Source of the DNA: Pseudarthrobacter sp. MM222
Lineage (GTDB): Bacteria; Actinomycetota; Actinomycetes; Actinomycetales; Micrococcaceae
Direction: 5' to 3'
NCBI RefSeq assembly: GCF_947090775.1
Contig: NZ_OX352321.1
Span: forward strand, 992,001 to 1,056,000
DNA: 64,000 bases
The stretch's first letter is position 1. Every line of letters starts with the position of its first letter. The notes beneath the pieces were generated by a model, which had not been told where the DNA came from, searched no databases, and saw only the letters and a list, made by a program, of their open reading frames with translations. Shown here piece by piece: positions 1 to 7,265 of the stretch. A program made the translations under genes and the position numbers.

Positions 1-1694
1 GTCGAACCCTTATCGGCGAGGAGATGCTCCGCAAAAACCCCGGCCTCGATCTCCTGCGCCAGCTCCACTTCCTGCTCTGCCGTCAGCAATTCGTAGCGGC
101 CAAGCCGCCGGAGGTAGTCCGCGACGGCGTCGTCGGTGACACTCTCGCTGCCGGCAAGCTGTTCAGGCCACTCATCGTCTTCCAAGTCGAAACCTACAGG
201 CTTGGCATCATCTTCGGGTTCTTCAAGTGGCGGCTCGGGCAACGCCTGGGTTTGCTCCACAACAGCGATCGGATCTGCCTCAGCGATTGGCTGAAGCTCG
301 GGTTTGGGCTCGGCCACGACGTGGTGGAGAAAGCTCCGCAACCGGTCCAAGTCGGTCCTGATGTCGAAGAACTCGACCTTGCGGGCGAACGGAAGCACCC
401 GGCCCAGAAACTCTTCGCCCTGGACATTGGGGTCCTCGACCGTGTCTTTCGAGTACAGGACAACGAGACGCCCGACGCGACCGTCGGCCTTCTTGCGGAT
501 GACGCGTCCCAGACGCTGGACCATCTGTCGCTGGCTGCGATTGGCCGCGACGATGATGCCGAGGTCAGCTTCCGGCACGTCGATGCCTTCATCGAGCAGT
601 CTCGGCGCGGCCAGGATCTGCGAAGTACCGTTGCGGAATTCCTCCATGCCCTGCCGGCGTTCATCCTTGGCCATCCCGCTGAAGATCGCAGAAGCCTTGG
701 AACCCATCGCCGTGTACAGCTCCTGGGCACGCCTCGCAGATTCTTGAGTTTGGGTGAACACCAGCGTGCCGCGAGACTGGTCGACTGTCTCCTTGAGGGC
801 TGCCAAAGCGTGGTATTTGGTCCGGGCTTCTGCCAGCAAGGTGAGCCTGGACGCCATCGCCCGCATGTACTTTCGCGCAATCGTCGATTCCCGAGTGGTG
901 GAGTCTGACCCGGCGAGGGAGGCGACTGCCGCAATGAACCGGTGGAACGGACGCCGGGGGATTCCGGCGTAGGTCTCCAGGTTGCGCGCCGCTTCCAGCA
1001 TTGTGTTCGAGAGATCGTCGTAGTTGATTCTCTCCGTCGGCGTGAGTTCAACACCGACGAGGGCGATGTCGAACGGTGCGATGACATTGTCTTTCAGCGC
1101 GCGGTCGTACCAAAGCTTGTAGACGACTCCGCCGAAATATGGCGACAAGACAGTCTCGTGCTCTCCGTCCGACCGCTCGTAGGTGGCGGTCAGTCCGAGC
1201 CGCCATGCGAATCCCTCTTGAAGAGCCCCTGTGAACATGGGAGCGGCGTAGCGGTGGCATTCGTCCGCGATGATTAGCCCGGCCTTGTGGCTCCGCAGTG
1301 TCTCGCGGTTGGACGCCGAGTGGACTATGGCCACCAGGATGTCCACCTGGTCAAGTGAATCTGTGCGACCATCGCCGAGCGCGCCCCGGCGGGCCTGGGG
1401 GAGGTCGCGCTGGATAGAGGACAGCCATTGACGCTGGAGCTCGGCGGTGGGGACGAGAATCAATACCTTGATTCCCTGGCGGACGGCTTCAAATGCAGCA
1501 GCGATCCCGACGCGGGTTTTGCCCGATCCGGTGACGGCCTCCACCACCCCACGCCGAGCATTCGAGTGCCAGGCCTTCAGCGCTTCCTGTTGCCACGAGT
1601 ACAAGAATGCGTAGTCGTAAGAAGTTGGAACAGAGGCGGCCGAGGCAGGCTCGGAGTCCGTCCCATTCATTACCTCCTGGATCAGGTCAGTCAT
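1..1694 (-). CDS. SF2 helicase with C-terminal sigma-70 region 1.2-like domain (3' end off window)
   Basis: The frame is open from ATG at 1694 to the left edge (564 codons, no stop), so the C-terminus is missing. It is a DEAD/DEAH-type DNA/RNA-dependent ATPase: Walker A VTGSGKT at residues 54-60, DECH at 144-147, motif III-like LTATYERSDG near 169-177, and motif VI QRLGRVIRKK near 390-400. After an acidic, proline-rich linker (about 460-515), residues about 520-562 read like sigma-70 region 1.2, with YLRRLGRYELLTAEQEVELA followed by EIEAG and FAEHLL, close to actinobacterial SigA/SigB. The start at 1694 is chosen because GGGGGATGAA precedes it; an in-frame ATG at 1706 is possible. It lies 40 bp downstream of the ADP-ribosylglycohydrolase gene on the same strand and may share its transcript. 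The helicase call is secure; what the sigma-like tail does is inference. Confidence 0.9.
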   Translation of the reverse strand, partial: MTDLIQEVMNGTDSEPASAASVPTSYDYAFLYSWQQEALKAWHSNARRGVVEAVTGSGKTRVGIAAAFEAVRQGIKVLILVPTAELQRQWLSSIQRDLPQARRGALGDGRTDSLDQVDILVAIVHSASNRETLRSHKAGLIIADECHRYAAPMFTGALQEGFAWRLGLTATYERSDGEHETVLSPYFGGVVYKLWYDRALKDNVIAPFDIALVGVELTPTERINYDDLSNTMLEAARNLETYAGIPRRPFHRFIAAVASLAGSDSTTRESTIARKYMRAMASRLTLLAEARTKYHALAALKETVDQSRGTLVFTQTQESARRAQELYTAMGSKASAIFSGMAKDERRQGMEEFRNGTSQILAAPRLLDEGIDVPEADLGIIVAANRSQRQMVQRLGRVIRKKADGRVGRLVVLYSKDTVEDPNVQGEEFLGRVLPFARKVEFFDIRTDLDRLRSFLHHVVAEPKPELQPIAEADPIAVVEQTQALPEPPLEEPEDDAKPVGFDLEDDEWPEQLAGSESVTDDAVADYLRRLGRYELLTAEQEVELAQEIEAGVFAEHLLADKGS

Positions 1695-1713
1695 TTCATC
1701 CCCCATTTGGACT

Positions 1714-1729
1714 GTTCAAGCTCTTGAAC
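1714..1729. other. 16-bp palindrome between ADP-ribosylglycohydrolase and helicase genes
   Basis: GTTCAAG and CTTGAAC form perfect 7-bp arms around a 2-bp centre in the 40-bp gap between the two leftward genes. The centre is too small for a good terminator and there is no T-tract. It could be a protein-binding site or a weak attenuator. Confidence 0.35.
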
Positions 1730-1734
1730 GCAGA

Positions 1735-3252
1735 CTACTTGGCCGGTGTGACACTATTCACTCCGTTCGCCGGCACCGCGCCGAGCGACCGAAGAAACAG
1801 CGGGTTTGGGTTCGCTCCGGGCAGTACGCGCTTCACGTCCTCCAGTGCTTCCAGCGGCGTAATCCCGGCAACCTGCGCTCCATACAGCGCAGCCACTGTC
1901 GGCGTCCGTGACTCGGCCCGCACGCAGTGCAACAGCACCGTCCTGCCCTCCGAGCGGAAGTGTTCGACGGCGCCTGCCGCGTCTTGCAGCACGAACGCGG
2001 CGTGGGCGTTGTCGTCGTCGACGGGGGAGTCGACGATCCAGAAAGTGGCGTGGTCTTCCGGCAAGACCGAGGGTGCATCCTCGGTCCCCAGCCGGCACAG
2101 TGACACCACGGCGTCGATGCCCAGCTCGGCCACCCGCCCGACCGAACCGACGCCGCCCAGCCAGACGCCGTCGTCATGCGGGTGCCGGACCAGCGCGTCG
2201 GTGCGGCTCCACATGCTGTAGTCGTGGCGCTGAGCACGGGGCCAGGACGTGAACCGGCGGCCCTCGCCGCGGCCGAGTTCCATGCCGAGAATCATCAGGT
2301 CGTGGGCCCGCAACCCGGGCCAGCCGTGCAGGCGGCGCCTCCACTCGAAGGGCACCGCGGTGTAGCCGTAGGCCGCACCCAGCAGGCCGCCCGCAATGGC
2401 GGCGACGGTGTCCGTGTCCCGGCCACCGCGCACGGCTTCCTCTAGTGCGACCCGGAGGTGCGCCGGGCCGGACGTGGACAAGCCCGCAAAGTGGATGGCG
2501 CTCCAGGCGCCCTGGAAGGCCTCGACCACCCAGCCGTTGCGGGTGAAGTCCCGCGGCCGGGAGCGCTCGGCAACCTCGATCCGGTCGAGCCACACCGCAA
2601 CCCGGGCGGCCGGCAGGAGAGTCAGCCCGGCCCGGACATCGAGCCGCCCCGTCAAAACGGCGCCGCGGATGGCGACGCACCAGAGGCCGCAGGCTTCCTG
2701 CGCGTCGGGGTCGGCGTGGGTCAGGGCGCTGAGCACCCTTGCCTGGGCCATGAGCTCGGCCGGATCCCGGTCCAGGTAGGCAAGCGCTAGCGGGGCGGCG
2801 CGCATCAGCGACCCGTTCCCGGCGCTGCGTCCGGTGCGGGCGTGGAAGTCCGCGGCCGCGGCGCTGAAGTCGGCGGCGTGGACCTTGCTCCGGCCGGCAG
2901 CGGCGGCAAGCCGGCGGGCGGCCGCGATGACGGAGCTGGTCTGGGCGCCCACGTCCTTGGCCTCGGCGGCCCATGCCGTCCAGGCGCGGACGATCATGGT
3001 GAACGCCGCGGGGGAAGAGGATCCGGCGTCGGACCCTGCCTCCAGCAAGGCCTGGGCGATCGGGATGGCCATGGAGGTATCGTCGGTCCACTCGGCCGGC
3101 GCGAACCCGAACGGCCCGCCGCCCTTCATGGTGACTTCGGCGCCGTCCGGCAACGGCGCGCCGAATTCGTAGCCTGCTCCGAGGGCGTCGCCGGCGGCCA
3201 GGGCGACGAGGACTCCGGCCGCGCGGTCATTCTGCAAGGGGGTCAGTTTCAT
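1735..3252 (-). CDS. ADP-ribosylglycohydrolase fused to a Cys-dependent protein phosphatase domain
   Basis: 505 residues. Residues 1 to about 350 are an ADP-ribosylglycohydrolase (DraG/ARH type), a family that removes ADP-ribose from proteins or other acceptors. The metal-binding motifs are intact: WTDDTS at 55-60, a GNGSLMR segment near 145, and GRDTDT near 277-282. Residues about 360-505 form a dual-specificity-phosphatase-like domain with the P-loop HCVRAESR (CX5R) near residue 441 and an upstream VDDDN loop that could supply the general acid. The fusion suggests coupled removal of ADP-ribose and a phosphoryl group, which is inference. The ATG overlaps the upstream ARPP-1 stop as ATGA, so the two are translationally coupled. 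The product is probably cytosolic; no signal peptide is seen. Confidence 0.9.
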   Translation of the reverse strand: MKLTPLQNDRAAGVLVALAAGDALGAGYEFGAPLPDGAEVTMKGGGPFGFAPAEWTDDTSMAIPIAQALLEAGSDAGSSSPAAFTMIVRAWTAWAAEAKDVGAQTSSVIAAARRLAAAAGRSKVHAADFSAAAADFHARTGRSAGNGSLMRAAPLALAYLDRDPAELMAQARVLSALTHADPDAQEACGLWCVAIRGAVLTGRLDVRAGLTLLPAARVAVWLDRIEVAERSRPRDFTRNGWVVEAFQGAWSAIHFAGLSTSGPAHLRVALEEAVRGGRDTDTVAAIAGGLLGAAYGYTAVPFEWRRRLHGWPGLRAHDLMILGMELGRGEGRRFTSWPRAQRHDYSMWSRTDALVRHPHDDGVWLGGVGSVGRVAELGIDAVVSLCRLGTEDAPSVLPEDHATFWIVDSPVDDDNAHAAFVLQDAAGAVEHFRSEGRTVLLHCVRAESRTPTVAALYGAQVAGITPLEALEDVKRVLPGANPNPLFLRSLGAVPANGVNSVTPAK

Positions 3253-4208
3253 GCCATCTCCATCAGGGGGTGCTTGGTGTTCCAGCCGGTCAGGTGGGCC
3301 AGCTGGGGGCGGCGCGTGGGAAGCTCGACGGCGATGCCGGCGGCGGACACCGTGCCGGCGGCGCGGGTGACATTGCGGCTCCGCAGGGAGCCTTGGCTCC
3401 GGACCTCGCCAGCCTCCGCGCCGCCGTCGAACGTGCCGAAGTCCATCGCCTGGACCTGGGCGGCGAAGTCGCGCGCCCGCTGGCCCGGCATGGGACCGGA
3501 CGCCAGCGCCTGGGGTGAGAGGAGCTCCAGGTCCAGCAGCGCGGAATCGATCAGCTGGCGGTAGTGGCGGCGGAAGAGCGTGCTGGTGCCGAAAACCTCC
3601 AGGAGCAGCGGCTGCTGGCCCAGGCCGATGACGACGCCGCGCTGTCCTTCCAGCGCATCGGGAGCATCCGCGGCATCGAACCGGTTGTGTGCGTCGTCCT
3701 TGAACAGGTCCATATGGTCGAGCAGGGAGCTGGTCACCGAGCGGCCGCGGACTGCATCGAAGCGGCTGACCCGCTCCCAGATGCGGCCCTGCCGGTTGCC
3801 CCCGCGCTGGCCGTCGATGCCGTTGGCGAGCTCGGACCAGACGTTGAGCGGGGCTCGCCGTGCCTGCCGGCGGTGGCTGGTCTCCCCGGCTTCCCAGCGG
3901 CCGGCCTCGACGCAGAAGGTGTCGATGTCGCGGGTTTCGCCGGGGCCCAGGACGACGTCGCGGGCGCAGGTCCGGTGCTGCTGTCCGCCTTCGAGCAGCT
4001 CGCCTTCCAGCAGCAGGGCCGGGTGCGGGCCGTTGTTGGTGACGGTGAGCCGGGCGACCTGGGGGCCGCTGGCGAGCTCGGTCACGGCGACGTCGGCGTG
4101 GGTGCCGGTGCTAATGCCCAGGTTGCCGGAGCCGGAGGTCCAGACGGGGAAGATGCTCAGCGGGCCGAGCCTGCTGCCGGCGCCGACGTGAAGCTGGGGG
4201 ACTTTCAT
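3249..4208 (-). CDS. ARPP-1-type domain protein (DUF6569-like)
   Basis: 319 residues, no signal peptide and no membrane segment. The sequence fits the ARPP-1 family, named for association with ADP-ribosylglycohydrolases and rhodanese/phosphatase domains. Typical features are an N-terminal GxLxxFP-like segment (RLGPLSIFPVW), a beta-rich core with NNGPHPALLLEGELLEGG, and a QHRT step soon after. No enzymatic activity is established for the family as far as I know. Translation starts at ATG 4208 behind a good GGAGG. The stop overlaps the ADP-ribosylglycohydrolase start by 4 nt, matching the association that gave the family its name. The gene is divergent from the NrtR-like regulator, and the shared intergenic region carries two operator-like repeats. 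Confidence 0.8.
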   Translation of the reverse strand: MKVPQLHVGAGSRLGPLSIFPVWTSGSGNLGISTGTHADVAVTELASGPQVARLTVTNNGPHPALLLEGELLEGGQQHRTCARDVVLGPGETRDIDTFCVEAGRWEAGETSHRRQARRAPLNVWSELANGIDGQRGGNRQGRIWERVSRFDAVRGRSVTSSLLDHMDLFKDDAHNRFDAADAPDALEGQRGVVIGLGQQPLLLEVFGTSTLFRRHYRQLIDSALLDLELLSPQALASGPMPGQRARDFAAQVQAMDFGTFDGGAEAGEVRSQGSLRSRNVTRAAGTVSAAGIAVELPTRRPQLAHLTGWNTKHPLMEMA

Positions 4209-4221
4209 GGGAACCTCCGTG

Positions 4222-4293
4222 ATTTATATCAAATCTGCGCTAATTGACTCCAGTATGCACGGCTTGCATCTTTAGCGCAACACTGCGATAAAT
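4222..4293. promoter_or_regulatory. Two inverted 22-bp operator-like sites between ARPP-1 and NrtR-like genes
   Basis: Site 1 (4222-4243, + strand) and site 2 (4272-4293, - strand) match at about 16 of 22 positions, sharing ATTTAT at one end and TGCGCTAA at the other. Site 2 is itself a near-perfect palindrome, TTAGCGCA-N4-TGCGATAA, with 7 of 8 arm positions matching. Site 1 is a weaker palindrome. Placement over both divergent promoters fits autoregulation and repression by the adjacent NrtR-like protein. Confidence 0.65.
4264..4292 (+). promoter_or_regulatory. Predicted promoter of the NrtR-like gene, probably leaderless
   Basis: TTGCAT (4264-4269) is followed by a 17-bp spacer and GATAAA (4287-4292). 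The GTG start at 4300 is only 7 bp past the -10 box and has no Shine-Dalgarno sequence. This suggests a leaderless transcript. The -10 element lies inside operator-like site 2. Confidence 0.5.
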
Positions 4294-4299
4294 ATTCTT

Positions 4300-4968
4300 G
4301 TGAAGGATTCCAAGAACAGCCCTGCTGTGTCCCTGCTCGACTATCCGCGCCCCTCGGTGGCGGTGGATACGGCGGTGCTGACGGTGGCTGGTGGGGATGT
4401 GTGCGTGCTGCTCGTGCGGCGCGAAGAGGATCACCAGCACGGAAAGTGGGCGCTGCCCGGCACGTTCCTCCGTGAACGCGAAACCCTCGCGGACGCGGCG
4501 CTTCGCTGTCTGCGGGAGAAGGCGGGAATCTCCGGCCGAGTGCCTCGCCAGCTGCGGGTGTTTGACGAGCCGGGCCGTGACGACCGAGGCTGGGTGCTGT
4601 CAGTGGCCCACGTGGACGTGGTGCCCCTGGCGGCTCTTGAAGACGCGTTGAATTCCGACGCCGTCCGGCTGGCTTCGGTGACCGGGGAGCCGGGACTGAT
4701 TGCGGCGCTGCCGTATGGCCACGAGGCCATTGTGGCGAAGGCCGTGGAGTGGCTACGGGCTGCCTACGGGGAGGCCCCGGATCCTGGCGAGTTGCTGGAT
4801 GAGCCGTTCACGCTGAAGGACCTGCGGGACCTGCACGAGGCGGTGGCCGGCGCTCCTTTGATGCGCGACACGTTCCGGCGCTTTATGGAGCCAAAGCTGG
4901 TGGGGACCGGGCGGATGTCCGACGGGACTCGGGGGAGGCCTTCACGGTTGTGGGTGCGGGGGGCATGA
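4300..4968 (+). CDS. nrtR: NrtR-like Nudix-domain transcriptional regulator
   Basis: 222 residues: a Nudix fold at about 20-150 and a winged helix at about 165-222 (FTLKDLRDLHEAV, then GRPSRLW near the end). The combination is that of NrtR regulators, which sense ADP-ribose or NAD-related ligands and repress NAD-metabolism genes. The Nudix box is degenerate: where catalytic Nudix enzymes have REUxEExGU, this reads RCLREKAGI, losing key glutamates, as expected for a ligand sensor rather than a hydrolase. The GTG start at 4300 appears leaderless. It is divergent from the ARPP-1/ADP-ribosylglycohydrolase operon, and paired inverted repeats in between are the likely operators. Target assignment is inference from position. 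Confidence 0.8.
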   Translation: MKDSKNSPAVSLLDYPRPSVAVDTAVLTVAGGDVCVLLVRREEDHQHGKWALPGTFLRERETLADAALRCLREKAGISGRVPRQLRVFDEPGRDDRGWVLSVAHVDVVPLAALEDALNSDAVRLASVTGEPGLIAALPYGHEAIVAKAVEWLRAAYGEAPDPGELLDEPFTLKDLRDLHEAVAGAPLMRDTFRRFMEPKLVGTGRMSDGTRGRPSRLWVRGA

Positions 4969-5093
4969 GATCGCGTGCGGAAGTAGTTTCCGTTGTCATG
5001 GCACCCAATCGGTGCACTACTGGCAGGGACGAGCCCCAGCATGCTCCAGGTAAGGAGTAGTTAGGACCGGGCCGTGCAAGCGGCGCTGGCCGG

Positions 5094-5279
5094 TCACAAC
5101 AACCACCCCTGCTTTCGGTCCAGCCAACGCTCAAAGCGATGGGGGATAGACCTCACGTAGCGCCTCAACGCAACGAAGGAAGCAATGAACGAAGAGACCA
5201 CGAGTGTAGCGACGATGGCGATGCCGAGGGGCGTCTGGATCGCGCTGAGGAAGCTCGTGAAGAGGGGCATGATCTCCAT
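5094..5279 (-). CDS. Small predicted single-pass membrane protein
   Basis: 61 residues with one hydrophobic helix (about residues 18-38, GIAIVATLVVSSFIASFVAL) followed by a basic tail (RRYVRSIPHRFERWLDRK), as in small inner-membrane proteins with a cytoplasmic C-terminus. ATG 5270, preceded by GGAG, is an alternative start giving 58 residues. It lies between the NrtR-like gene and the SIR2 gene. No family is recognised and the small size leaves real doubt that it is expressed. Confidence 0.4.
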   Translation of the reverse strand: MEIMPLFTSFLSAIQTPLGIAIVATLVVSSFIASFVALRRYVRSIPHRFERWLDRKQGWLL

Positions 5280-5337
5280 GGACGGCAGCCTAGACTGGCT
5301 CCGACGATTTAGGCGAAGGACTCGGTCTCGGGAGGGG

Positions 5338-5357
5338 CCCGTGGGCGAAAGCCCGGG
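5338..5357 (-). terminator. Weak hairpin after the SIR2 gene
   Basis: A GGGC-GAAA-GCCC stem-loop, with further CCC/GGG pairing across a mismatch, sits about 10 nt past the SIR2 stop. It lacks a T-tract, so it is only a candidate. Confidence 0.3.
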
Positions 5358-5364
5358 GGCGTTT

Positions 5365-6945
5365 CTAAGACAGGTCCTTCAAACCCAGTTCTCGGAGAGC
5401 CTTGTCGAGCACGCCCCACACTTCGGCTGTACCAGCTGACCGTTCCAGGCCCGCCAGGGCAAGGAGCTGCCGCCGCAGGTCGAGTTCGTCGTCGGCGAGC
5501 CCTTGGTTGTAGGCGGGAGCGAGCAAATAGGAGTGGTTGTCGGTCGCGTAGGCGGCCATCATGTCCAGGAAGATCTCGAGCTCCCGCCCGGCAGTCGCTA
5601 GTGCGATGCGGACGTCAGCTGGGTCGGCGTCTGGCACCGGGGCACTGGACATGGAATGGATCTCCAGCTTGCCTGTCCACACGAGCGTCTGAAGCGGTTC
5701 GTCAAAGAGCGACAACACCGTGCCCATCTGGTGGTCCATCGAGGCATCATTCGGGAGCGCTCGCCTGACGTCGTGGACGATCTCATGGAAATGGTCATCG
5801 GCTAGCCCGAACCCAACGAACAGCAAGTGATGGGTCAGCAGGTGCGCCTTGACCAGTGCGGACAGCGCATCCCGATTGCTGTTGTAACCAAGGTAGTCGT
5901 CACGGGTCAGCACGATACTGTCGGGCTGGCTAACGGATCCATGGAGTTTCAAGAGCCAGTCAGTACCGACTGCAGGAATGTTCTCCGGCATTACGGTCCG
6001 CGGCCGTTGGGCGTCTCTACAGGCCGATTCGAAAAGCCGGTCATAGTTGAGAGTGATCGCCCCGGTTGACGGCACGGTGGCGAGAAGCGCCGGCGCCAAC
6101 CCGTACCGAGGCAGGTCGACTGCTTTAGCCACTGCCTTGCCGAAAGCCGCCCGGGACCCATTCTGGTCGGCATAGAGTTGTTCGAGAACTCCGGCCTGGT
6201 CCAACAGGTTCAGTCCTTGGAACGCGCCTGCCTGTGCTTCCTTGAGATCGATGCCGGCGCTCAACGTATCGAGCAGCTGACTCCAGCTTGGGGCGCCGGC
6301 GCTGACGCTCACGCCGGCGCCGAGGAAAGGCACTAGGTGTCCCGCTTGTGCAATCTGGCCTAGGCACCTTGCTTTCTCCCGCAGGTGGTCGCCGAGAGAG
6401 GGCCAGGAAAAGCCGCTAGCGGCCTCGCGCCTCAGCTTCTGGGCCAGTGAGAACGCTGCTTTGTCCCTCAAGACCAGCACAATGTCGACGTCGTATCGGG
6501 CGGCAAGGTCGGCGGATGCCCCAAGAATTGCACGCAGCGCGGCACCAAGGTGGTTTCCGGCGCCGCCCCCGGCGGTGCCGAAGAACGGTAGGGCCAAAAG
6601 CCGGTAGGGGCGGTGATCCAGCGGCGCAGGTATGGCTGATAATGCGCTGCGAACGAACGACTCGAGACGTTCGGCGACGACGGCGGGGCTCCAACCACCG
6701 TCGTCGGGAACCGCAGTCATGATCGGGAAGGGTAAAACCGGATCCCAAGGGCGGACCGGCTCAGCCAGGGCGCTACCGTCACGGAAGCCCGTCGAGACTG
6801 AAGCCGCTGCCATGGTTCGCAGGTTTGGATGCGCCTTCAGCCAATGCTGTTCAATTGTGACCTTGGAGTCAGTTGGGAGCAGCCACGCGTCGCACCGGAG
6901 GTTCAAGATGTCGGCCATGGCTACGAAGACATGCGGTTGCGTCAT
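5365..6945 (-). CDS. SIR2-family protein with N-terminal macro-like domain
   Basis: 526 residues. The first 180 or so look like a macro-type ADP-ribose-binding domain: an ILNLRCDAWLLPTD strand-loop near the start and LALPFFGTAGGGAG near 115. The SIR2 NAD-binding domain starts near 200 with VPFLGAGVSVSAGAPSW, then TLNYDRLFE near 300 and KLHGSV near 335, where the His matches the conserved SIR2 histidine. Bacterial SIR2 proteins of this size are often NAD-degrading anti-phage effectors; deacetylation is the alternative. The macro-like half could sense or retain ADP-ribose. No Shine-Dalgarno is evident before ATG 6945. It stands beside the ADP-ribose-handling genes but in its own unit. The SIR2 call is firm and the macro call moderate. 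Confidence 0.85.
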   Translation of the reverse strand: MTQPHVFVAMADILNLRCDAWLLPTDSKVTIEQHWLKAHPNLRTMAAASVSTGFRDGSALAEPVRPWDPVLPFPIMTAVPDDGGWSPAVVAERLESFVRSALSAIPAPLDHRPYRLLALPFFGTAGGGAGNHLGAALRAILGASADLAARYDVDIVLVLRDKAAFSLAQKLRREAASGFSWPSLGDHLREKARCLGQIAQAGHLVPFLGAGVSVSAGAPSWSQLLDTLSAGIDLKEAQAGAFQGLNLLDQAGVLEQLYADQNGSRAAFGKAVAKAVDLPRYGLAPALLATVPSTGAITLNYDRLFESACRDAQRPRTVMPENIPAVGTDWLLKLHGSVSQPDSIVLTRDDYLGYNSNRDALSALVKAHLLTHHLLFVGFGLADDHFHEIVHDVRRALPNDASMDHQMGTVLSLFDEPLQTLVWTGKLEIHSMSSAPVPDADPADVRIALATAGRELEIFLDMMAAYATDNHSYLLAPAYNQGLADDELDLRRQLLALAGLERSAGTAEVWGVLDKALRELGLKDLS

Positions 6946-7238
6946 TGGATCTGTCTATCAGATTTCAGCAGCACCTAAGCAGGCTTCTTCAGCCGAGGTG
7001 CTGGGCTATCGCGTCATTGCGTCAGTCCTTGAATTGACGTTGTGGATCTGCGGCAGTGGTTCAATGGGCACGCAGTGGACTCCAAGTCGTTGGTCTCTCT
7101 AGAGCGCCTTCCTACAGGGAGAGAACCCACTTGGTCCTGAACTCTATCGATACCGGCATCTCGAAGGTCTGATCCGCGCGCTGGCCATGGCGTTTTCGGC
7201 GGCGGCCTTCCTTGGAGCCCCCGAAATCACTACTGCTG
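6946..7238. other. Intergenic region, no gene supported
   Basis: About 290 bp upstream of the SIR2 gene and past the end of the next leftward gene. Open frames crossing it have no coding character. It must hold the SIR2 promoter, but no convincing -35/-10 pair was found. Confidence 0.5.
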
Positions 7239-7255
7239 CTCGGCCGAAGGCCGAG
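7239..7255 (-). terminator. Hairpin downstream of the HTH-repeat membrane protein gene
   Basis: CTCGGCC-GAA-GGCCGAG is a perfect 7-bp stem with a 3-nt loop, 10 nt past the stop of the leftward gene. There is no T-run, which is common in high-GC actinobacteria. Confidence 0.5.
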
Positions 7256-7265
7256 GCGACACAGG

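Noticed and set aside
2174..3091. Minus-strand frame of 305 codons within the ADP-ribosylglycohydrolase gene
   Set aside because: Same strand but shifted frame, Arg/Pro-rich, while the main frame contains the intact ARG motifs.
3564..4247. Plus-strand frame of 227 codons opposite the ARPP-1 gene
   Set aside because: Ala/Gly/Val-rich shadow; the opposite strand carries a family match and a good ribosome-binding site.
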